From positions 62,001 through 126,000 of the forward strand of contig JAILKS010000034.1 in assembly GCA_024693715.1 (NCBI GenBank): a stretch of DNA of 64,000 bases, in the 5' to 3' direction. Both the position numbers and the translations under genes were made by a program. The stretch comes from Treponema sp. Lineage in GTDB: Bacteria; Spirochaetota; Spirochaetia; Treponematales; Treponemataceae. The notes beneath the pieces were generated by a model that was not told where the DNA came from, made no database searches, and saw only the letters and a program-made list of their open reading frames with translations. Positions 1-9,338 of the stretch are shown here, one piece after another (position 1 is the first letter of the stretch; the number at the start of each line of letters is the position of its first letter).

Positions 1-25
1 GCAAGTTCGATCCTTGCATGGCTCA
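1..25 (+). tRNA. tRNA 3' fragment (cut by window edge)
   Basis: Bases 1-17 form a T arm (5-bp stem around a TTCGATC loop), followed by a 7-base acceptor strand and an A discriminator at 25. No CCA is encoded. The anticodon lies outside the window, so the amino acid cannot be read. The acceptor strand implies a 5' end reading GAGCCAT, a type common in tRNA-Lys among others, but that is only a guess. Confidence 0.7.
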
Positions 26-66
26 AAAGCTTAAAAGATGTTTTAAGTCTAAAGCACAATTTCTAA

Positions 67-146
67 GCGAGAGTGGTGAAATTGGCATACACGCTAGACT
101 TAGGATCTAGTGCTTCGGCGTGAGGGTTCAAGTCCCTCCTCTCGCA
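67..146 (+). tRNA. tRNA-Leu (anticodon TAG)
   Basis: The acceptor stem GCGAGAG (67-73) pairs with CTCTCGC (139-145), with discriminator A146. The anticodon stem CTAGA/TCTAG (94-98 and 106-110) encloses a loop with anticodon TAG at 101-103, which reads CUA and related Leu codons. A long variable arm at about 111-121 marks it as class II, as expected for Leu. The T arm is at 122-138. CCA is not encoded. Confidence 0.95.
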
Positions 147-179
147 AAACACTTTTAAACTTTCAGAAATAATTTATCT

Positions 180-251
180 GCGGGAATAGCACAGTGGTAG
201 TGCGCCACCTTGCCAAGGTGGATGTCGTGGGTTCGATCCCCATTTCCCGCT
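180..251 (+). tRNA. tRNA-Gly (anticodon GCC)
   Basis: The acceptor stem GCGGGAA (180-186) pairs with TTCCCGC (244-250), with discriminator T251. The anticodon stem CCACC/GGTGG (205-209 and 217-221) holds anticodon GCC at 212-214. The T loop TTCGATC is at 232-238. CCA is not encoded. It lies 33 bases after tRNA-Leu and is probably cotranscribed with it. Confidence 0.95.
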
Positions 252-261
252 CTAAAGCAAG

Positions 262-295
262 GCGATTTGGACATAATCTGAATCGCTTTTTTTTT
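262..295 (+). terminator. Rho-independent terminator of the tRNA cluster
   Basis: A 10-bp stem (262-271 with 277-286, two G-T pairs) with a 5-base loop is followed by nine T (287-295). It ends the tRNA-Leu/tRNA-Gly transcript before the trigger factor gene. Confidence 0.85.
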
Positions 296-326
296 AATAA
301 TTTTCTTTTTATCAGGTAGGAAATAA

Positions 327-1679
327 ATGAAACTTTCAAAAGAATTTACAAAATTAGAAAAATCTGCAGTAAAGCTTACTGTAACTATCAGCAAAAATGA
401 TGTAAATGAAACTTACACATCTATCACAAGCAAATATGTAAAAAATGCACAGATTCCAGGATTCAGAAAAGGCCATGTTCCTGTAAAAATTCTTGAACAG
501 AAATATGGAGAAGCATTAAAAGCAGATACCTTCAGTGAATTAATTGATAAATCTCTCAATGAAATTTTTGATAATGAAACAGAAAACAGACCTCTTCCAT
601 ACGCACAGCCTGTTCTTGAAAAAATGCCTGAGCTTGATATGACAAAAGACCTTGTTTTTTCCGTAACATATGATACATTCCCTTCTGTAAAAGTAACAGA
701 ATTCGGTGGAATAAATGTTAAAGAACCACAGGTAACAATCGGTGAAGCAGAAATCAAAGAAGAATTAAAATCAATGCAGGAAAGAAATGCAATCGTTATG
801 GATAAAAAAGACGCCGTTGTTGCTAAAGACGATATCGTTACAATCAATTACTGCGAGCTTGATGAAAACAACAAGGAAATCAAGGATTCAAAACGTGAAG
901 ATTTCGTATTTACAGTAGGCAGTGGAGAAAACATCTATAAAATCGACAACGAAATCATCGGTATGAAAAAAGATGAAACTAAAGAAATCACAAAGAAATA
1001 TGCTAAAGATGATGCAGATCCTGAGCTTGCAGGAAAAACAAAGAAAATCAGCGTAACTGTAAAGGCTGTTAAAATCCGTGATTTGCCAAAAATCGATGAT
1101 GATTTTGCACAGGACTGCAATGAAAAATATAAAACTCTTGCAGACATGAAGGCAGACATTCAGCTTAATATGGAAAGAGCAAAAAACAGAAAGATTAAAG
1201 AGCTTAAAAACAATTCACTTCTTTCTCAACTCGTAGAAAAAAATCCATTTGAACTTCCTCAGTCTATGCTTGATGCAGAACTTGCAGGCCGCTGGAATAT
1301 GATGGCACAGCAGTTCCAGACAAGTCCTGAACAGCTTGAAAAGATGATTACAGCAAGTGGTCAGTCAAAGGAAACTATGCTTAAAGAATGGACTGGTGAC
1401 AGCGAAAAAATGCTTAAATCAAGAATTATAGTTGATTCTCTCATAAAAGAAAGAAATATCAGCGTAACTCCTGAAGAAATTGAAGCTGAATATACTAAGA
1501 TTGCAGAAGAAGGCGGAATCACTGTAGAAGAAGTAAAAAAACACTATGAAGATCCACGCTCAAAAGAATATTTAATTGAAGATGCAAAAGAAAACAAACT
1601 TTATGATCAGCTTTATAAAGAAGTAAAGGTATCAAAGGGAGATAAAGTTTCATTCAAGGATTTATTTGCCCTAAAATAA
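327..1679 (+). CDS. tig: Trigger factor, ribosome-associated chaperone / prolyl isomerase
   Basis: Trigger factor binds the ribosomal exit tunnel at L23 and shelters nascent chains in the cytoplasm. The 450-residue length is normal for the family. The N-terminal ribosome-binding domain has the GFRKG signature at residues 45-49. An FKBP-type PPIase domain spans about 160-255, and a helical C-terminal chaperone domain fills the rest. The start follows a purine-rich AGGTAGGA about 8 bases upstream. It lies directly before clpP and clpX, the classical tig-clpP-clpX order. No clear promoter was seen in the short gap after the tRNA terminator, so it may start inside 296-326 or depend on readthrough. 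Confidence 0.97.
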   Translation: MKLSKEFTKLEKSAVKLTVTISKNDVNETYTSITSKYVKNAQIPGFRKGHVPVKILEQKYGEALKADTFSELIDKSLNEIFDNETENRPLPYAQPVLEKMPELDMTKDLVFSVTYDTFPSVKVTEFGGINVKEPQVTIGEAEIKEELKSMQERNAIVMDKKDAVVAKDDIVTINYCELDENNKEIKDSKREDFVFTVGSGENIYKIDNEIIGMKKDETKEITKKYAKDDADPELAGKTKKISVTVKAVKIRDLPKIDDDFAQDCNEKYKTLADMKADIQLNMERAKNRKIKELKNNSLLSQLVEKNPFELPQSMLDAELAGRWNMMAQQFQTSPEQLEKMITASGQSKETMLKEWTGDSEKMLKSRIIVDSLIKERNISVTPEEIEAEYTKIAEEGGITVEEVKKHYEDPRSKEYLIEDAKENKLYDQLYKEVKVSKGDKVSFKDLFALK

Positions 1680-1714
1680 AAAATAAAGTGACAGTTTAAA
1701 ATTGATTTTATTAT

Positions 1715-1742
1715 TTGCTTTTTAAACTAAAAATATTATATT
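1715..1742 (+). promoter_or_regulatory. Possible sigma-70 promoter for clpP-clpX
   Basis: TTGCTT at 1715-1720 and TATATT at 1737-1742 are separated by 16 bases in the 84-base gap before clpP. The match is moderate and the region is AT-rich, so chance is possible. Confidence 0.35.
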
Positions 1743-1763
1743 TATAATGAAGGATAAAATAAT

Positions 1764-2354
1764 ATGAGCATTTACAATTTACCATACGTTATAGAACGAA
1801 CAGGCAACGGTGAAAGAACATCAGATATCTATTCACGCTTACTTAGAGACAGAATTGTTTTTATAAACGGTGAAATCAATGATGATACTGCAGATCTCGC
1901 AATTGCACAAATTCTGTTTCTTGAATCAGAAAATCCTGAAAAAGATATAAGTATTTATATCAACTCACCGGGCGGTTCGGTAACTGCAGGACTTGCTCTT
2001 TATGATACTATGCAATACGTAAAATGCGACATTCAGACTATATGTATGGGACAGGCAGCCAGCATGGCAGCTATCCTTCTTGCAGCAGGTACTGAAGGAA
2101 AAAGATATGCCCTTCCTTCATCTCGTGTAATGATTCATCAGCCAAGAGGCGGTGTTGAAGGACAGGAAAGCGATATTTCAATCCTTGCAAAAGAAATCAT
2201 AAGATTAAAAAAATTATCCATCGAATATCTGGCAAAACATACTAAAAAACCTTTTGACCAGGTTGCAGAAGATATCGAAAGAGATTTTTATATGACTGCA
2301 GAAGATGCAAAGAAATATGGTGTTATAGATCATGTAATGCCTTGCAGAAAATAA
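1764..2354 (+). CDS. clpP: ATP-dependent Clp protease proteolytic subunit
   Basis: Serine peptidase of family S14 that forms the tetradecameric degradation chamber fed by ClpX (or ClpA/C). The 196-residue length is typical. The catalytic triad is visible as Ser100 in GQAASMAA, His125 in MIHQP and Asp174 in IERD. The SPGGSV oxyanion-loop motif is at 68-73. The start is preceded by GAAGGA. clpX begins 10 bases after its stop, so the two are almost certainly cotranscribed. No prodomain is obvious. Confidence 0.98.
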   Translation: MSIYNLPYVIERTGNGERTSDIYSRLLRDRIVFINGEINDDTADLAIAQILFLESENPEKDISIYINSPGGSVTAGLALYDTMQYVKCDIQTICMGQAASMAAILLAAGTEGKRYALPSSRVMIHQPRGGVEGQESDISILAKEIIRLKKLSIEYLAKHTKKPFDQVAEDIERDFYMTAEDAKKYGVIDHVMPCRK

Positions 2355-2364
2355 GGACGGAAGG

Positions 2365-3636
2365 ATGAAAAGATTTAATAATTCAAACTGCTATTGTTTT
2401 TTCTGCGGAAAGCCTGCAGATGCTAACAGAAAATTAATTGCAAGCCCTACCGGTGCATTTATTTGCGACAGATGTATCTGTGTGTGCCAGGAAAAATTAA
2501 ATCTTGAATCAGCAGATCTTTCACCAATTGAATTAGGTGATGTCCCTACTCCACGTGAGCTTAAGGAATATCTTGACAGTTATGTTGTAGGCCAGGATGA
2601 AGCAAAAAAAGTTCTTTCGGTTGCCGTTTACAATCATTATAAGCGAATGTCGAGTGAAAATTTAAGTTCGCTGTCTGATGAAGATGCAGTTGTAATTGAA
2701 AAATCAAATGTTCTTTTGATAGGACCGACAGGAAGCGGAAAAACTCATCTTGCAAAAACACTTGCACAAAAATTAAAAGTTCCGTTTGCCATCGCCGATG
2801 CTACAACCCTTACAGAAGCAGGGTACGTTGGTGAAGATGTAGAAAATGTACTTTTGAAGCTTATCAATGCTGCAGACGGAAATATTGAAGCGGCACAGCG
2901 TGGAATTATCTTCATCGATGAAATAGATAAAATCTCAAGAAAAAGCGAGAACACTTCAATTACCAGAGATGTAAGCGGTGAAGGTGTTCAGCAGGCTTTG
3001 TTAAAAATCATTGAAGGAACTATTGCCAGTGTTCCGCCTCAGGGTGGTAGAAAGCATCCTAATGCGGAAATGCTTCAGATAGATACATCAAACATATTGT
3101 TCATACTTGGCGGTGCATTTGTAGGGCTTGATAAAATAATTGAACAGCGAACAAATGAACGTGCAATGGGCTTTGGTTCAAACGCAGGTCAGCTCACAGA
3201 AGAAGAAAAAATGAATCTTTTGAATCAGACAACACCTGATGATCTTGTAAAATTCGGACTTATTCCAGAATTAATCGGTCGTATGCCTATTACAGTTGCG
3301 TTAAAGGAACTGACAAAGGATGACCTTGTAATGATTCTTACAGAACCTAAAAATGCAATTACAAAACAATTCCAGGCTTCTTTTGCACTTGATGATGTTG
3401 ATCTTTCCTTTGATAAGGATGCAATTGAAGAAATTGCCAATGAAGCAATCAGACAGAAAACAGGAGCCCGTGGATTAAGAACAATAGTTGAAAAGATGCT
3501 TATGGATATAATGTATGAAATACCGGATATTCAGGGCAAACAGCAGATTAACATTTCAAAGGATATTGTTAAACAGAAAAATCATAAAAATATCAGGCAG
3601 CTTTTAAAACCTTTGCTTGAAGATAAAATCAGTTAA
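2365..3636 (+). CDS. clpX: ATP-dependent Clp protease ATP-binding subunit ClpX
   Basis: AAA+ unfoldase that delivers substrates to ClpP. An N-terminal zinc-binding domain has the pattern C11-x2-C14 ... C34-x2-C37. The Walker A motif GPTGSGKT lies near residue 120 and Walker B is [10 protein letters not shown]. The box with [11 protein letters not shown] and PPQGGRKHP is diagnostic of ClpX, as is the later ELIGRMP segment. The 423-residue length is normal. A good Shine-Dalgarno (GGACGGAAGG) precedes the start. The last 8 bases overlap the end of the convergent glycosyltransferase gene. Confidence 0.98.
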   Translation: MKRFNNSNCYCFFCGKPADANRKLIASPTGAFICDRCICVCQEKLNLESADLSPIELGDVPTPRELKEYLDSYVVGQDEAKKVLSVAVYNHYKRMSSENLSSLSDEDAVVIEKSNVLLIGPTGSGKTHLAKTLAQKLKVPFAIADATTLTEAGYVGEDVENVLLKLINAADGNIEAAQRGIIFIDEIDKISRKSENTSITRDVSGEGVQQALLKIIEGTIASVPPQGGRKHPNAEMLQIDTSNILFILGGAFVGLDKIIEQRTNERAMGFGSNAGQLTEEEKMNLLNQTTPDDLVKFGLIPELIGRMPITVALKELTKDDLVMILTEPKNAITKQFQASFALDDVDLSFDKDAIEEIANEAIRQKTGARGLRTIVEKMLMDIMYEIPDIQGKQQINISKDIVKQKNHKNIRQLLKPLLEDKIS

Positions 3637-4747
3637 TTTTCAGAAGGTTGTTTATGCAGCGCAGGGTTTCCTGAACTGTATAATCCCAGCTGAATTGTTT
3701 AGAGCGTTCCAGCCCCTTTGTAATTTTCTTTTTACAGAGGGGTTCGTTTTTTTCTACCTGCTCAAGACAATCTGCAATCTGAACGAGATTATCAGAATCA
3801 AAATAAAAAGGAACATCATCACCAATTTCTTTCAAGGCTCCGCTTACCGAACAACAGATTGGTATCCCACAGGCCATTGCTTCCAGAATAGGAAGTCCCA
3901 CTCCCTCATTTATCGAAGGAAATACACAGGCAGATGCCCCGGAATTAATCTGTGCAAAGCTATCATGAGGAATATAACCGGTAATAAAGATATCACAAGA
4001 ATATTTTGAATTATATGCTGCCTTATGAACAATTTCAGAATAATCACCATCATTTCCAGAAATTACCAGACGATGCGGTGCATTGGTTCTATCTTTAAAA
4101 ATTTCAAAGGCTTTTATCAACTGAATATGTTTTTTATCTTCACTGGACAAAGATGAACCGTATACAAAATAAGGCTTTTTAATTGCGAACGGTTTTATCT
4201 CTACAAATTCAGATTCAAGATCAAGGGACGGAAAGAATTTTTTATGATCTATACCGTTATAAATTACATGTATTTTATTTTCAGGAATATCATTACTGAT
4301 TAAATCTTTTTTCAAGAAATCAGAAGCAGCGATAATAAAATCTACATTTAAAAGACCTTTTTTAATCCTTCTGAACGAACGTTTTCCATTCTGCTTGAGG
4401 ATATTAGATAAAATCGAATTAACAACTGCAACACTTTTTGTTTTAAATTTTACAGGGAATACATTTTCAATCGCAGGAAAAATTACTAAATCATATTTTT
4501 TCTTTTTAAGAAAAGAATGAATTTTATGTTTGTGCCATCTTTTTTCTGCACGCAAAGAATCATCAATATCTATGGAGCTGAAACTGAATTCCTTTTCAGA
4601 TTTATATGTATACCGGTCAAGCTCCGAGCCGAACAGTTCAAAATCAAAAGGAACGTTTCCCGGAAGATGCGAAATAAAATTTATAAGATATGAACCAAAG
4701 CCTGATTTTCCGTGCTCACAACCAAATGTATCTACAGCTATTTTCAT
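3629..4747 (-). CDS. GT4-type glycosyltransferase
   Basis: Family 1/4 (GT-B fold) glycosyltransferase of 372 residues. It probably transfers a sugar from a nucleotide donor to a surface glycan or glycolipid; donor and acceptor are unknown. The C-terminal donor-binding half contains the EGVGLPILE motif (E-x7-E) near residue 281, followed by AMACG, typical of GT4. The start MKIAVDTFG at 4747 is chosen over a longer frame reaching 4843 because it has AAGGA 6 bases upstream and looks like a GT-B N-terminus. It stands alone on the minus strand, overlaps the clpX end by 8 bases and is divergent from the helicase gene. No other polysaccharide genes are adjacent. Confidence 0.85.
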   Translation of the reverse strand: MKIAVDTFGCEHGKSGFGSYLINFISHLPGNVPFDFELFGSELDRYTYKSEKEFSFSSIDIDDSLRAEKRWHKHKIHSFLKKKKYDLVIFPAIENVFPVKFKTKSVAVVNSILSNILKQNGKRSFRRIKKGLLNVDFIIAASDFLKKDLISNDIPENKIHVIYNGIDHKKFFPSLDLESEFVEIKPFAIKKPYFVYGSSLSSEDKKHIQLIKAFEIFKDRTNAPHRLVISGNDGDYSEIVHKAAYNSKYSCDIFITGYIPHDSFAQINSGASACVFPSINEGVGLPILEAMACGIPICCSVSGALKEIGDDVPFYFDSDNLVQIADCLEQVEKNEPLCKKKITKGLERSKQFSWDYTVQETLRCINNLLKIN

Positions 4748-4771
4748 AATTGTCCTTTTTATTACATGTAT

Positions 4772-4780
4772 ATTATAGCA
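4772..4780 (-). promoter_or_regulatory. Extended -10 promoter for the glycosyltransferase
   Basis: On the minus strand the sequence reads TGC followed by TATAAT, an extended -10 element, with no good -35 box. The predicted start near 4765 gives a leader of about 18 bases that contains the Shine-Dalgarno. Confidence 0.45.
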
Positions 4781-4811
4781 GATTTTTGTCCAGTGTGCTA
4801 TATTTATTATT

Positions 4812-5930
4812 ATGCAGACAAATTCATTTTCGTTATTAAACAATTCGCTTCAGGAAAAGTTAAAGGCATTAAATATAAATGAACCTACAAAAGTACAGGA
4901 AAAAGTAATTCCACAAATTGCGGCAAAAAAAAATATTTTGTTTCAATCTGAAACAGGAACCGGAAAAACCTTCGCCTATCTTTTACCGGTTGTTAATAGG
5001 ATTGAAGAAGAACAGGATTCTAAACTGAGACTTCTTATTGTTGCACCGACCTTTGAACTTGCATCACAAATAAACGCCGATGCAAAATCAATAACACAAA
5101 GAAAAACAGCATTGTTAATCGGCGGCTCCCCTATCAAACGTCAGATTGAAACTCTTAAAGAAAAACCTCAGATTATCTGTGGCACTGCGGCACGACTCGT
5201 TGAGCTTATCCGCTTGAAAAAACTAAAAATCCAGGATTTATTCACATGTGTATTTGATGAATGCGACAGACTTATAAAAAAAGAATCCTTTGCCGATACC
5301 GAAGAATTAAGAAGTCTTTTACCGAAAGATACACAGCTTATTGGCTGTTCTGCCACCATTAACAATCCGTGTAAATTATTTTTCAATAATGTTGAAACAA
5401 TTGTTCTTCCAAACGAAGATGTCCTGTCAAAAAACATTACTCACTGGGCAATCTACAGTGAAAAACGTGATAAAATCGATACCCTCAGAAAATTTATTTA
5501 TGCAGCAAAACCGGCCAAAGCATTAATCTTTACCTCAAGATCTGATGAAGTAGAAAACATATATACAAAATTAAAATTTAAAAAGATTGAATGTATTGCC
5601 CTTCATGCAAAGGCAGAAAAACAGCTTCGAAAAGCGGCAATAGATAAATTCCGCAATGGGAAAATCAATATACTTATTACAAGCGATTTATGTGCGCGAG
5701 GTCTTGATATAACTGATGTTTCACACATAATTCAGATGGATTTACCGAATGATGATGATTTTTTCATTCATAGAAGCGGACGAACTGCACGTGCCGGAAA
5801 AAGCGGAATTAATGTCGTTATAGGCGATGAATTTGAAATGAAGCATTACGCTCAGCTTGAAAAAAAACTGGGACTTACAGTCTATCCGAAGCAGCTTCAT
5901 AATGGAATGATTACTGGACCGATACTATAA
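4812..5930 (+). CDS. DEAD-box ATP-dependent RNA helicase (short, DECD variant)
   Basis: Superfamily 2 RNA helicase of 372 residues. It carries a Q-motif-like segment near 22-30, Walker A SETGTGKT at 46-53, PTFELA as motif Ia, DECD at about 149-152 in place of DEAD, SAT (motif III), ARGLDI (motif V) and HRSGRTARAG (motif VI). It ends soon after the second RecA domain, so it lacks the basic tail that targets CsdA or DbpA-like proteins to rRNA. A role in RNA unwinding or ribosome assembly is inferred from the family. It is a single gene with no clear Shine-Dalgarno before the ATG. Confidence 0.92.
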   Translation: MQTNSFSLLNNSLQEKLKALNINEPTKVQEKVIPQIAAKKNILFQSETGTGKTFAYLLPVVNRIEEEQDSKLRLLIVAPTFELASQINADAKSITQRKTALLIGGSPIKRQIETLKEKPQIICGTAARLVELIRLKKLKIQDLFTCVFDECDRLIKKESFADTEELRSLLPKDTQLIGCSATINNPCKLFFNNVETIVLPNEDVLSKNITHWAIYSEKRDKIDTLRKFIYAAKPAKALIFTSRSDEVENIYTKLKFKKIECIALHAKAEKQLRKAAIDKFRNGKINILITSDLCARGLDITDVSHIIQMDLPNDDDFFIHRSGRTARAGKSGINVVIGDEFEMKHYAQLEKKLGLTVYPKQLHNGMITGPIL

Positions 5931-5959
5931 ATTACGTTCCACCAAAATGTAAGAATACA

Positions 5960-5988
5960 TTGAAAAAAGCATCTATAATCATTATAAT
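5960..5988 (+). promoter_or_regulatory. Sigma-70 promoter upstream of smc
   Basis: TTGAAA (5960-5965), 17-base spacer, TATAAT (5983-5988). The predicted start near 5995 leaves a leader of about 35 bases. It probably drives the smc to AI-2E transporter operon. Confidence 0.7.
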
Positions 5989-6029
5989 AGATAAGATATT
6001 GAAGATAAGGTTAACGGCGGAAAATACAG

Positions 6030-8987
6030 ATGTTTCTAAAAAGTCTTGACATATACGGTTTTAAATCATTCGCAGATAAGACTCATATTGATTTTGCAGA
6101 AGGAATTACGGCTTTATTAGGTCCGAACGGATGTGGAAAAAGTAATGTCGTAGATGCAATAAAATGGGTTCTTGCCGAAAACCGTTCAAAAAATCTCCGT
6201 GCAGAGAAAATGGAAGACGTTATTTTCAACGGAACAGAACGCCGTCCTGCATTAAATGCCGCTGAGGTTACCCTTACCCTTTCAAATGAAAATGGCCTTT
6301 TACAGATTGCAGATCCTGAAATTGCCATTACAAGACGCCTTTACCGTTCAGGTGACCAGGAATATTTTATAAACAAACGTCCTGCAGGTCCTACAGAAAT
6401 CCGTAAGCTTTTTATGGATACAGGCGTCGGTAAAGCAGCATATTCCGTAATGGAACAGGGAAAGATTGATCAGATTCTGTCATCTAAACCGGAAGACAGA
6501 CGTTATCTTTTTGAAGAGGCTGCCGGTATAAATAAAAGTAAAGCTGATTGTCTCGAAGCAGAAAGAAAATGCGAACAGACTCGTCTTAATATGCAGCAGA
6601 CCGAAATATCTTTGACAGAAATTAAACGTCAGTATGATACTTTAAAGGTACAGTCAGAAAAAACAATCAAATACAGAAAATTTAAAGATGAAATCGAACA
6701 ATATGAACTTGATTTGAACCTTCTGAAATTAAAAGGCTTTGTCCAGGATAAAGCGAGACGTGAAGAAGAGCTTAAATCTGTTCAGGAAAAACGTGATAAA
6801 GTACGAAAGGAAATTGAAGAAATAAATAACACAATTTCTGAAAACATGGATAAAGTAAAATCCATGCAGGAAGTCCTTTATACAAAACAGGCAGAGCTTC
6901 TTAGTATCGGACAGGAAAAGAATGGTAAACTTGAGCTCATAAAACAGCAGAATCAGCAGGCGTTAATAATAAAAGAAAAGATTAATTCTCTTGAAGGACG
7001 CAAATCAACTATTCAGGAAAGAATTGATAATCTTCAGGAAGAAATTGATGAGCATAATGCAAATCTTCATGCAAAAACAAAACAGCTCAATGATATTAAA
7101 ACGAACATTGAATCCTTTAACAATAACATTCAGATTTCCGGTTCACAGATTACAGATAATGACCGTCACACAGATACTCTTAGAATGCAGATTGTTCAAA
7201 AGGAAGAACAACGCAATGAGCTTCAAAAAGAGCTTGCCGCAATTACAGAAGATATAGTATCAAAACTGGATGAAAAACTAAAATCTGCAGGCTTCAGTGA
7301 AAAATCAATGAAGAATGCAAAGGAAGACCTTGATACAAAACTTCAGAAAATCAAAATCTTCATCAACGGAAGAAAAAACATTTTCTCTGATTTTCAAAAG
7401 CAGAAAAAAGATTCAGAAACTGTACTGACAGAAGCGGTAAAAGCATTCAACGAAGCGGAAAATCAGCTTGGTGAACTTGAAAAATCATATGAGACTTATA
7501 TAAAATCTTCACCGGCATTTATCATGGAATTTCTTTCACCACAGGGAATAATGACAAAAAAGCGCTCTGTAGATGAAAAAATCAGTGAAAATATCAAACA
7601 GACACAAGACCTTACAAAACAGATAGATGACCTTAAGGCGGCAAATACTGAGCTTTCAAAGAAAATTGAAGAATACAAGGAACTGTTGAATAAATTTAAA
7701 GTAAATGAAGTTCAGATGCAGGAACAGATTAAAGCCGCACAGGATCAGACATCTACCTTAAACAGACAGCTTGCAAGTGAAATGGCTACGTTACAAGAAA
7801 CAGAAGACGAACTTTTTACTGAAAACAAACGTTCACAGGAGCTTACAGAACAGATTAATACATATCAGGATGAACTTGCAGAAATTGAATATCGCGGTCA
7901 AAAGCTTGCACAGGAAATGTCTAAAATTGATGAAGAGATTGCAAAGGCTAATGACAGCGTGAGCGGTAAAAATGATAAGCTTGAAAGAAAGCGTGAAGAT
8001 CAGAATAAATATCAGGAACAATACGAAAAACTTACTTTAAGTCTTAATTCATCAGAGAATGATATAAAAAACATCAAACAGAATTTCCAGGACCAGCATT
8101 CAATCGATTTAATGCAGCATGAAGAAAGAATGTACAAAATAACAACACCTGTTTCGGAAATCAGAGATAAGCTTTTTACAGCGAAAAAGAATTTCTCTGG
8201 ACTTGGTACAGTAAACCTCATGGCTCCTGAAGAATTCAATGAAGTAAAAGACCGCTATGAAAAGATGAATAAAAACTACATGGATATTCAGAAATCTCTT
8301 GAAAACTTAATCCGTGTAAATGAGGAAATCAAATCTAAATCTGCCGAAATGTTCCTTGAAACATACAATCAGATTAAAAAGAATTTCCACAATATGTTCA
8401 GAAGACTATTCAACGGTGGTCGTGCAGAGCTTAAGCTTGCAGATCCTCAGAATATTTTACAGTCCGGTATTGATATTTACGCACAGCCTCCTGGAAAAAA
8501 ACTTGAAAATATCTCGCTTCTTTCTGGCGGTGAAAAAACAATGACGGCTGTTGCTCTGTTATTCGCTACATATCAGGTACGTCCAAGTCCTTTCTGTCTC
8601 CTCGATGAAATTGATGCTGCCCTTGATGACAAAAACGTTTCAAGTTTCGTAACTACTCTTGAAAGCTTTGCAAACGTTAGTCAGTACATCATTATTACTC
8701 ATAACAAAAAGACTGTAATGGGCGCTTCAACAATGCTTGGAATTACAATGGAAGAATCTGGTGTAAGTAAAATAATTGCACTCAAGCTTGGACAGGAAAT
8801 CGCAAAGGAAAAAGCTGAACCTCCGGTTGATTTCAAGGAGGAGGATGTTCCTGAGGAAGAAGGAATCGTAGTTCCACAAAGACCACCAAAACGAATCCAT
8901 AATGCAGATGGAACAATTACTGATCCGGTAATCGAAAATTTAAATAAAGAAAAAAATCAACAGGAAACCAAAAAAGAAGATAAATAA
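6030..8987 (+). CDS. smc: Chromosome partition/condensin protein SMC (short form)
   Basis: SMC ATPase that compacts and segregates the chromosome with ScpA/ScpB (neither is in this window). The N-terminal head has Walker A GPNGCGKS at 31-38. The C-terminal head has the signature LSGGEK near residue 832 and Walker B FCLLDEIDAALD near 855-866. Long Glu/Lys/Gln-rich coiled coils lie between. At 985 residues it is about 200 shorter than typical bacterial SMC (around 1,180). The only non-coil central segment I see is about residues 475-515, with no recognisable globular hinge. The next gene starts 6 bases after the stop. Confidence 0.95.
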   Translation: MFLKSLDIYGFKSFADKTHIDFAEGITALLGPNGCGKSNVVDAIKWVLAENRSKNLRAEKMEDVIFNGTERRPALNAAEVTLTLSNENGLLQIADPEIAITRRLYRSGDQEYFINKRPAGPTEIRKLFMDTGVGKAAYSVMEQGKIDQILSSKPEDRRYLFEEAAGINKSKADCLEAERKCEQTRLNMQQTEISLTEIKRQYDTLKVQSEKTIKYRKFKDEIEQYELDLNLLKLKGFVQDKARREEELKSVQEKRDKVRKEIEEINNTISENMDKVKSMQEVLYTKQAELLSIGQEKNGKLELIKQQNQQALIIKEKINSLEGRKSTIQERIDNLQEEIDEHNANLHAKTKQLNDIKTNIESFNNNIQISGSQITDNDRHTDTLRMQIVQKEEQRNELQKELAAITEDIVSKLDEKLKSAGFSEKSMKNAKEDLDTKLQKIKIFINGRKNIFSDFQKQKKDSETVLTEAVKAFNEAENQLGELEKSYETYIKSSPAFIMEFLSPQGIMTKKRSVDEKISENIKQTQDLTKQIDDLKAANTELSKKIEEYKELLNKFKVNEVQMQEQIKAAQDQTSTLNRQLASEMATLQETEDELFTENKRSQELTEQINTYQDELAEIEYRGQKLAQEMSKIDEEIAKANDSVSGKNDKLERKREDQNKYQEQYEKLTLSLNSSENDIKNIKQNFQDQHSIDLMQHEERMYKITTPVSEIRDKLFTAKKNFSGLGTVNLMAPEEFNEVKDRYEKMNKNYMDIQKSLENLIRVNEEIKSKSAEMFLETYNQIKKNFHNMFRRLFNGGRAELKLADPQNILQSGIDIYAQPPGKKLENISLLSGGEKTMTAVALLFATYQVRPSPFCLLDEIDAALDDKNVSSFVTTLESFANVSQYIIITHNKKTVMGASTMLGITMEESGVSKIIALKLGQEIAKEKAEPPVDFKEEDVPEEEGIVVPQRPPKRIHNADGTITDPVIENLNKEKNQQETKKEDK

Positions 8988-8993
8988 CAGTTT

Positions 8994-9338
8994 ATGGAAA
9001 TAAAGCAGTTTGCAGAAAATAATAAAATCAAATTATTACTCATCATTCTTGCAGCAGTTTTTTTAATGCTGATTATAACTCTTATTTCAGTTTCTGTATC
9101 AAAACATAAAAAAGAAGCACCGGATTATTCCAGAAAGAAAATCATATTAACTCAAGAGCAGCTTATTCCAGATGGACCGGAAGTTCAAAGAGATTACAAT
9201 ATAACAAGAAAAGAAAAAGATAAATGGTCAAAAGAAGAAATTGAGGAATGGTTTACAGTACCGAATGCAAATGACATTAAGTCTCTTCAAACGGCAGATG
9301 ATAATCTTATTTCTCAAATTCTGGGAGTGGCGCCATGA
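8994..9338 (+). CDS. Small single-pass membrane protein, unknown
   Basis: A 114-residue protein with one hydrophobic segment at about 14-34 after a short charged N-terminus, suggesting an inner-membrane anchor with a periplasmic C-terminal part. The rest is charged, with Lys/Glu-rich stretches and no motif I recognise. It starts 6 bases after smc and its end overlaps the next gene by 4 bases (ATGA), so it is translationally coupled inside the smc operon. The tight coupling to the following lipoprotein suggests a shared envelope role, but this is inference only. Confidence 0.75.
   Translation: MEIKQFAENNKIKLLLIILAAVFLMLIITLISVSVSKHKKEAPDYSRKKIILTQEQLIPDGPEVQRDYNITRKEKDKWSKEEIEEWFTVPNANDIKSLQTADDNLISQILGVAP

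Noticed and set aside
155-394. 79-residue minus-strand frame across the tRNA-Gly gene and the tig start
   Set aside because: It lies over a tRNA, a terminator and tig; its sequence is the antisense of these and has no Shine-Dalgarno.
4748-4843. 32-residue N-terminal extension of the glycosyltransferase
   Set aside because: It runs into the helicase start and promoter; the ATG at 4747 has a good Shine-Dalgarno.
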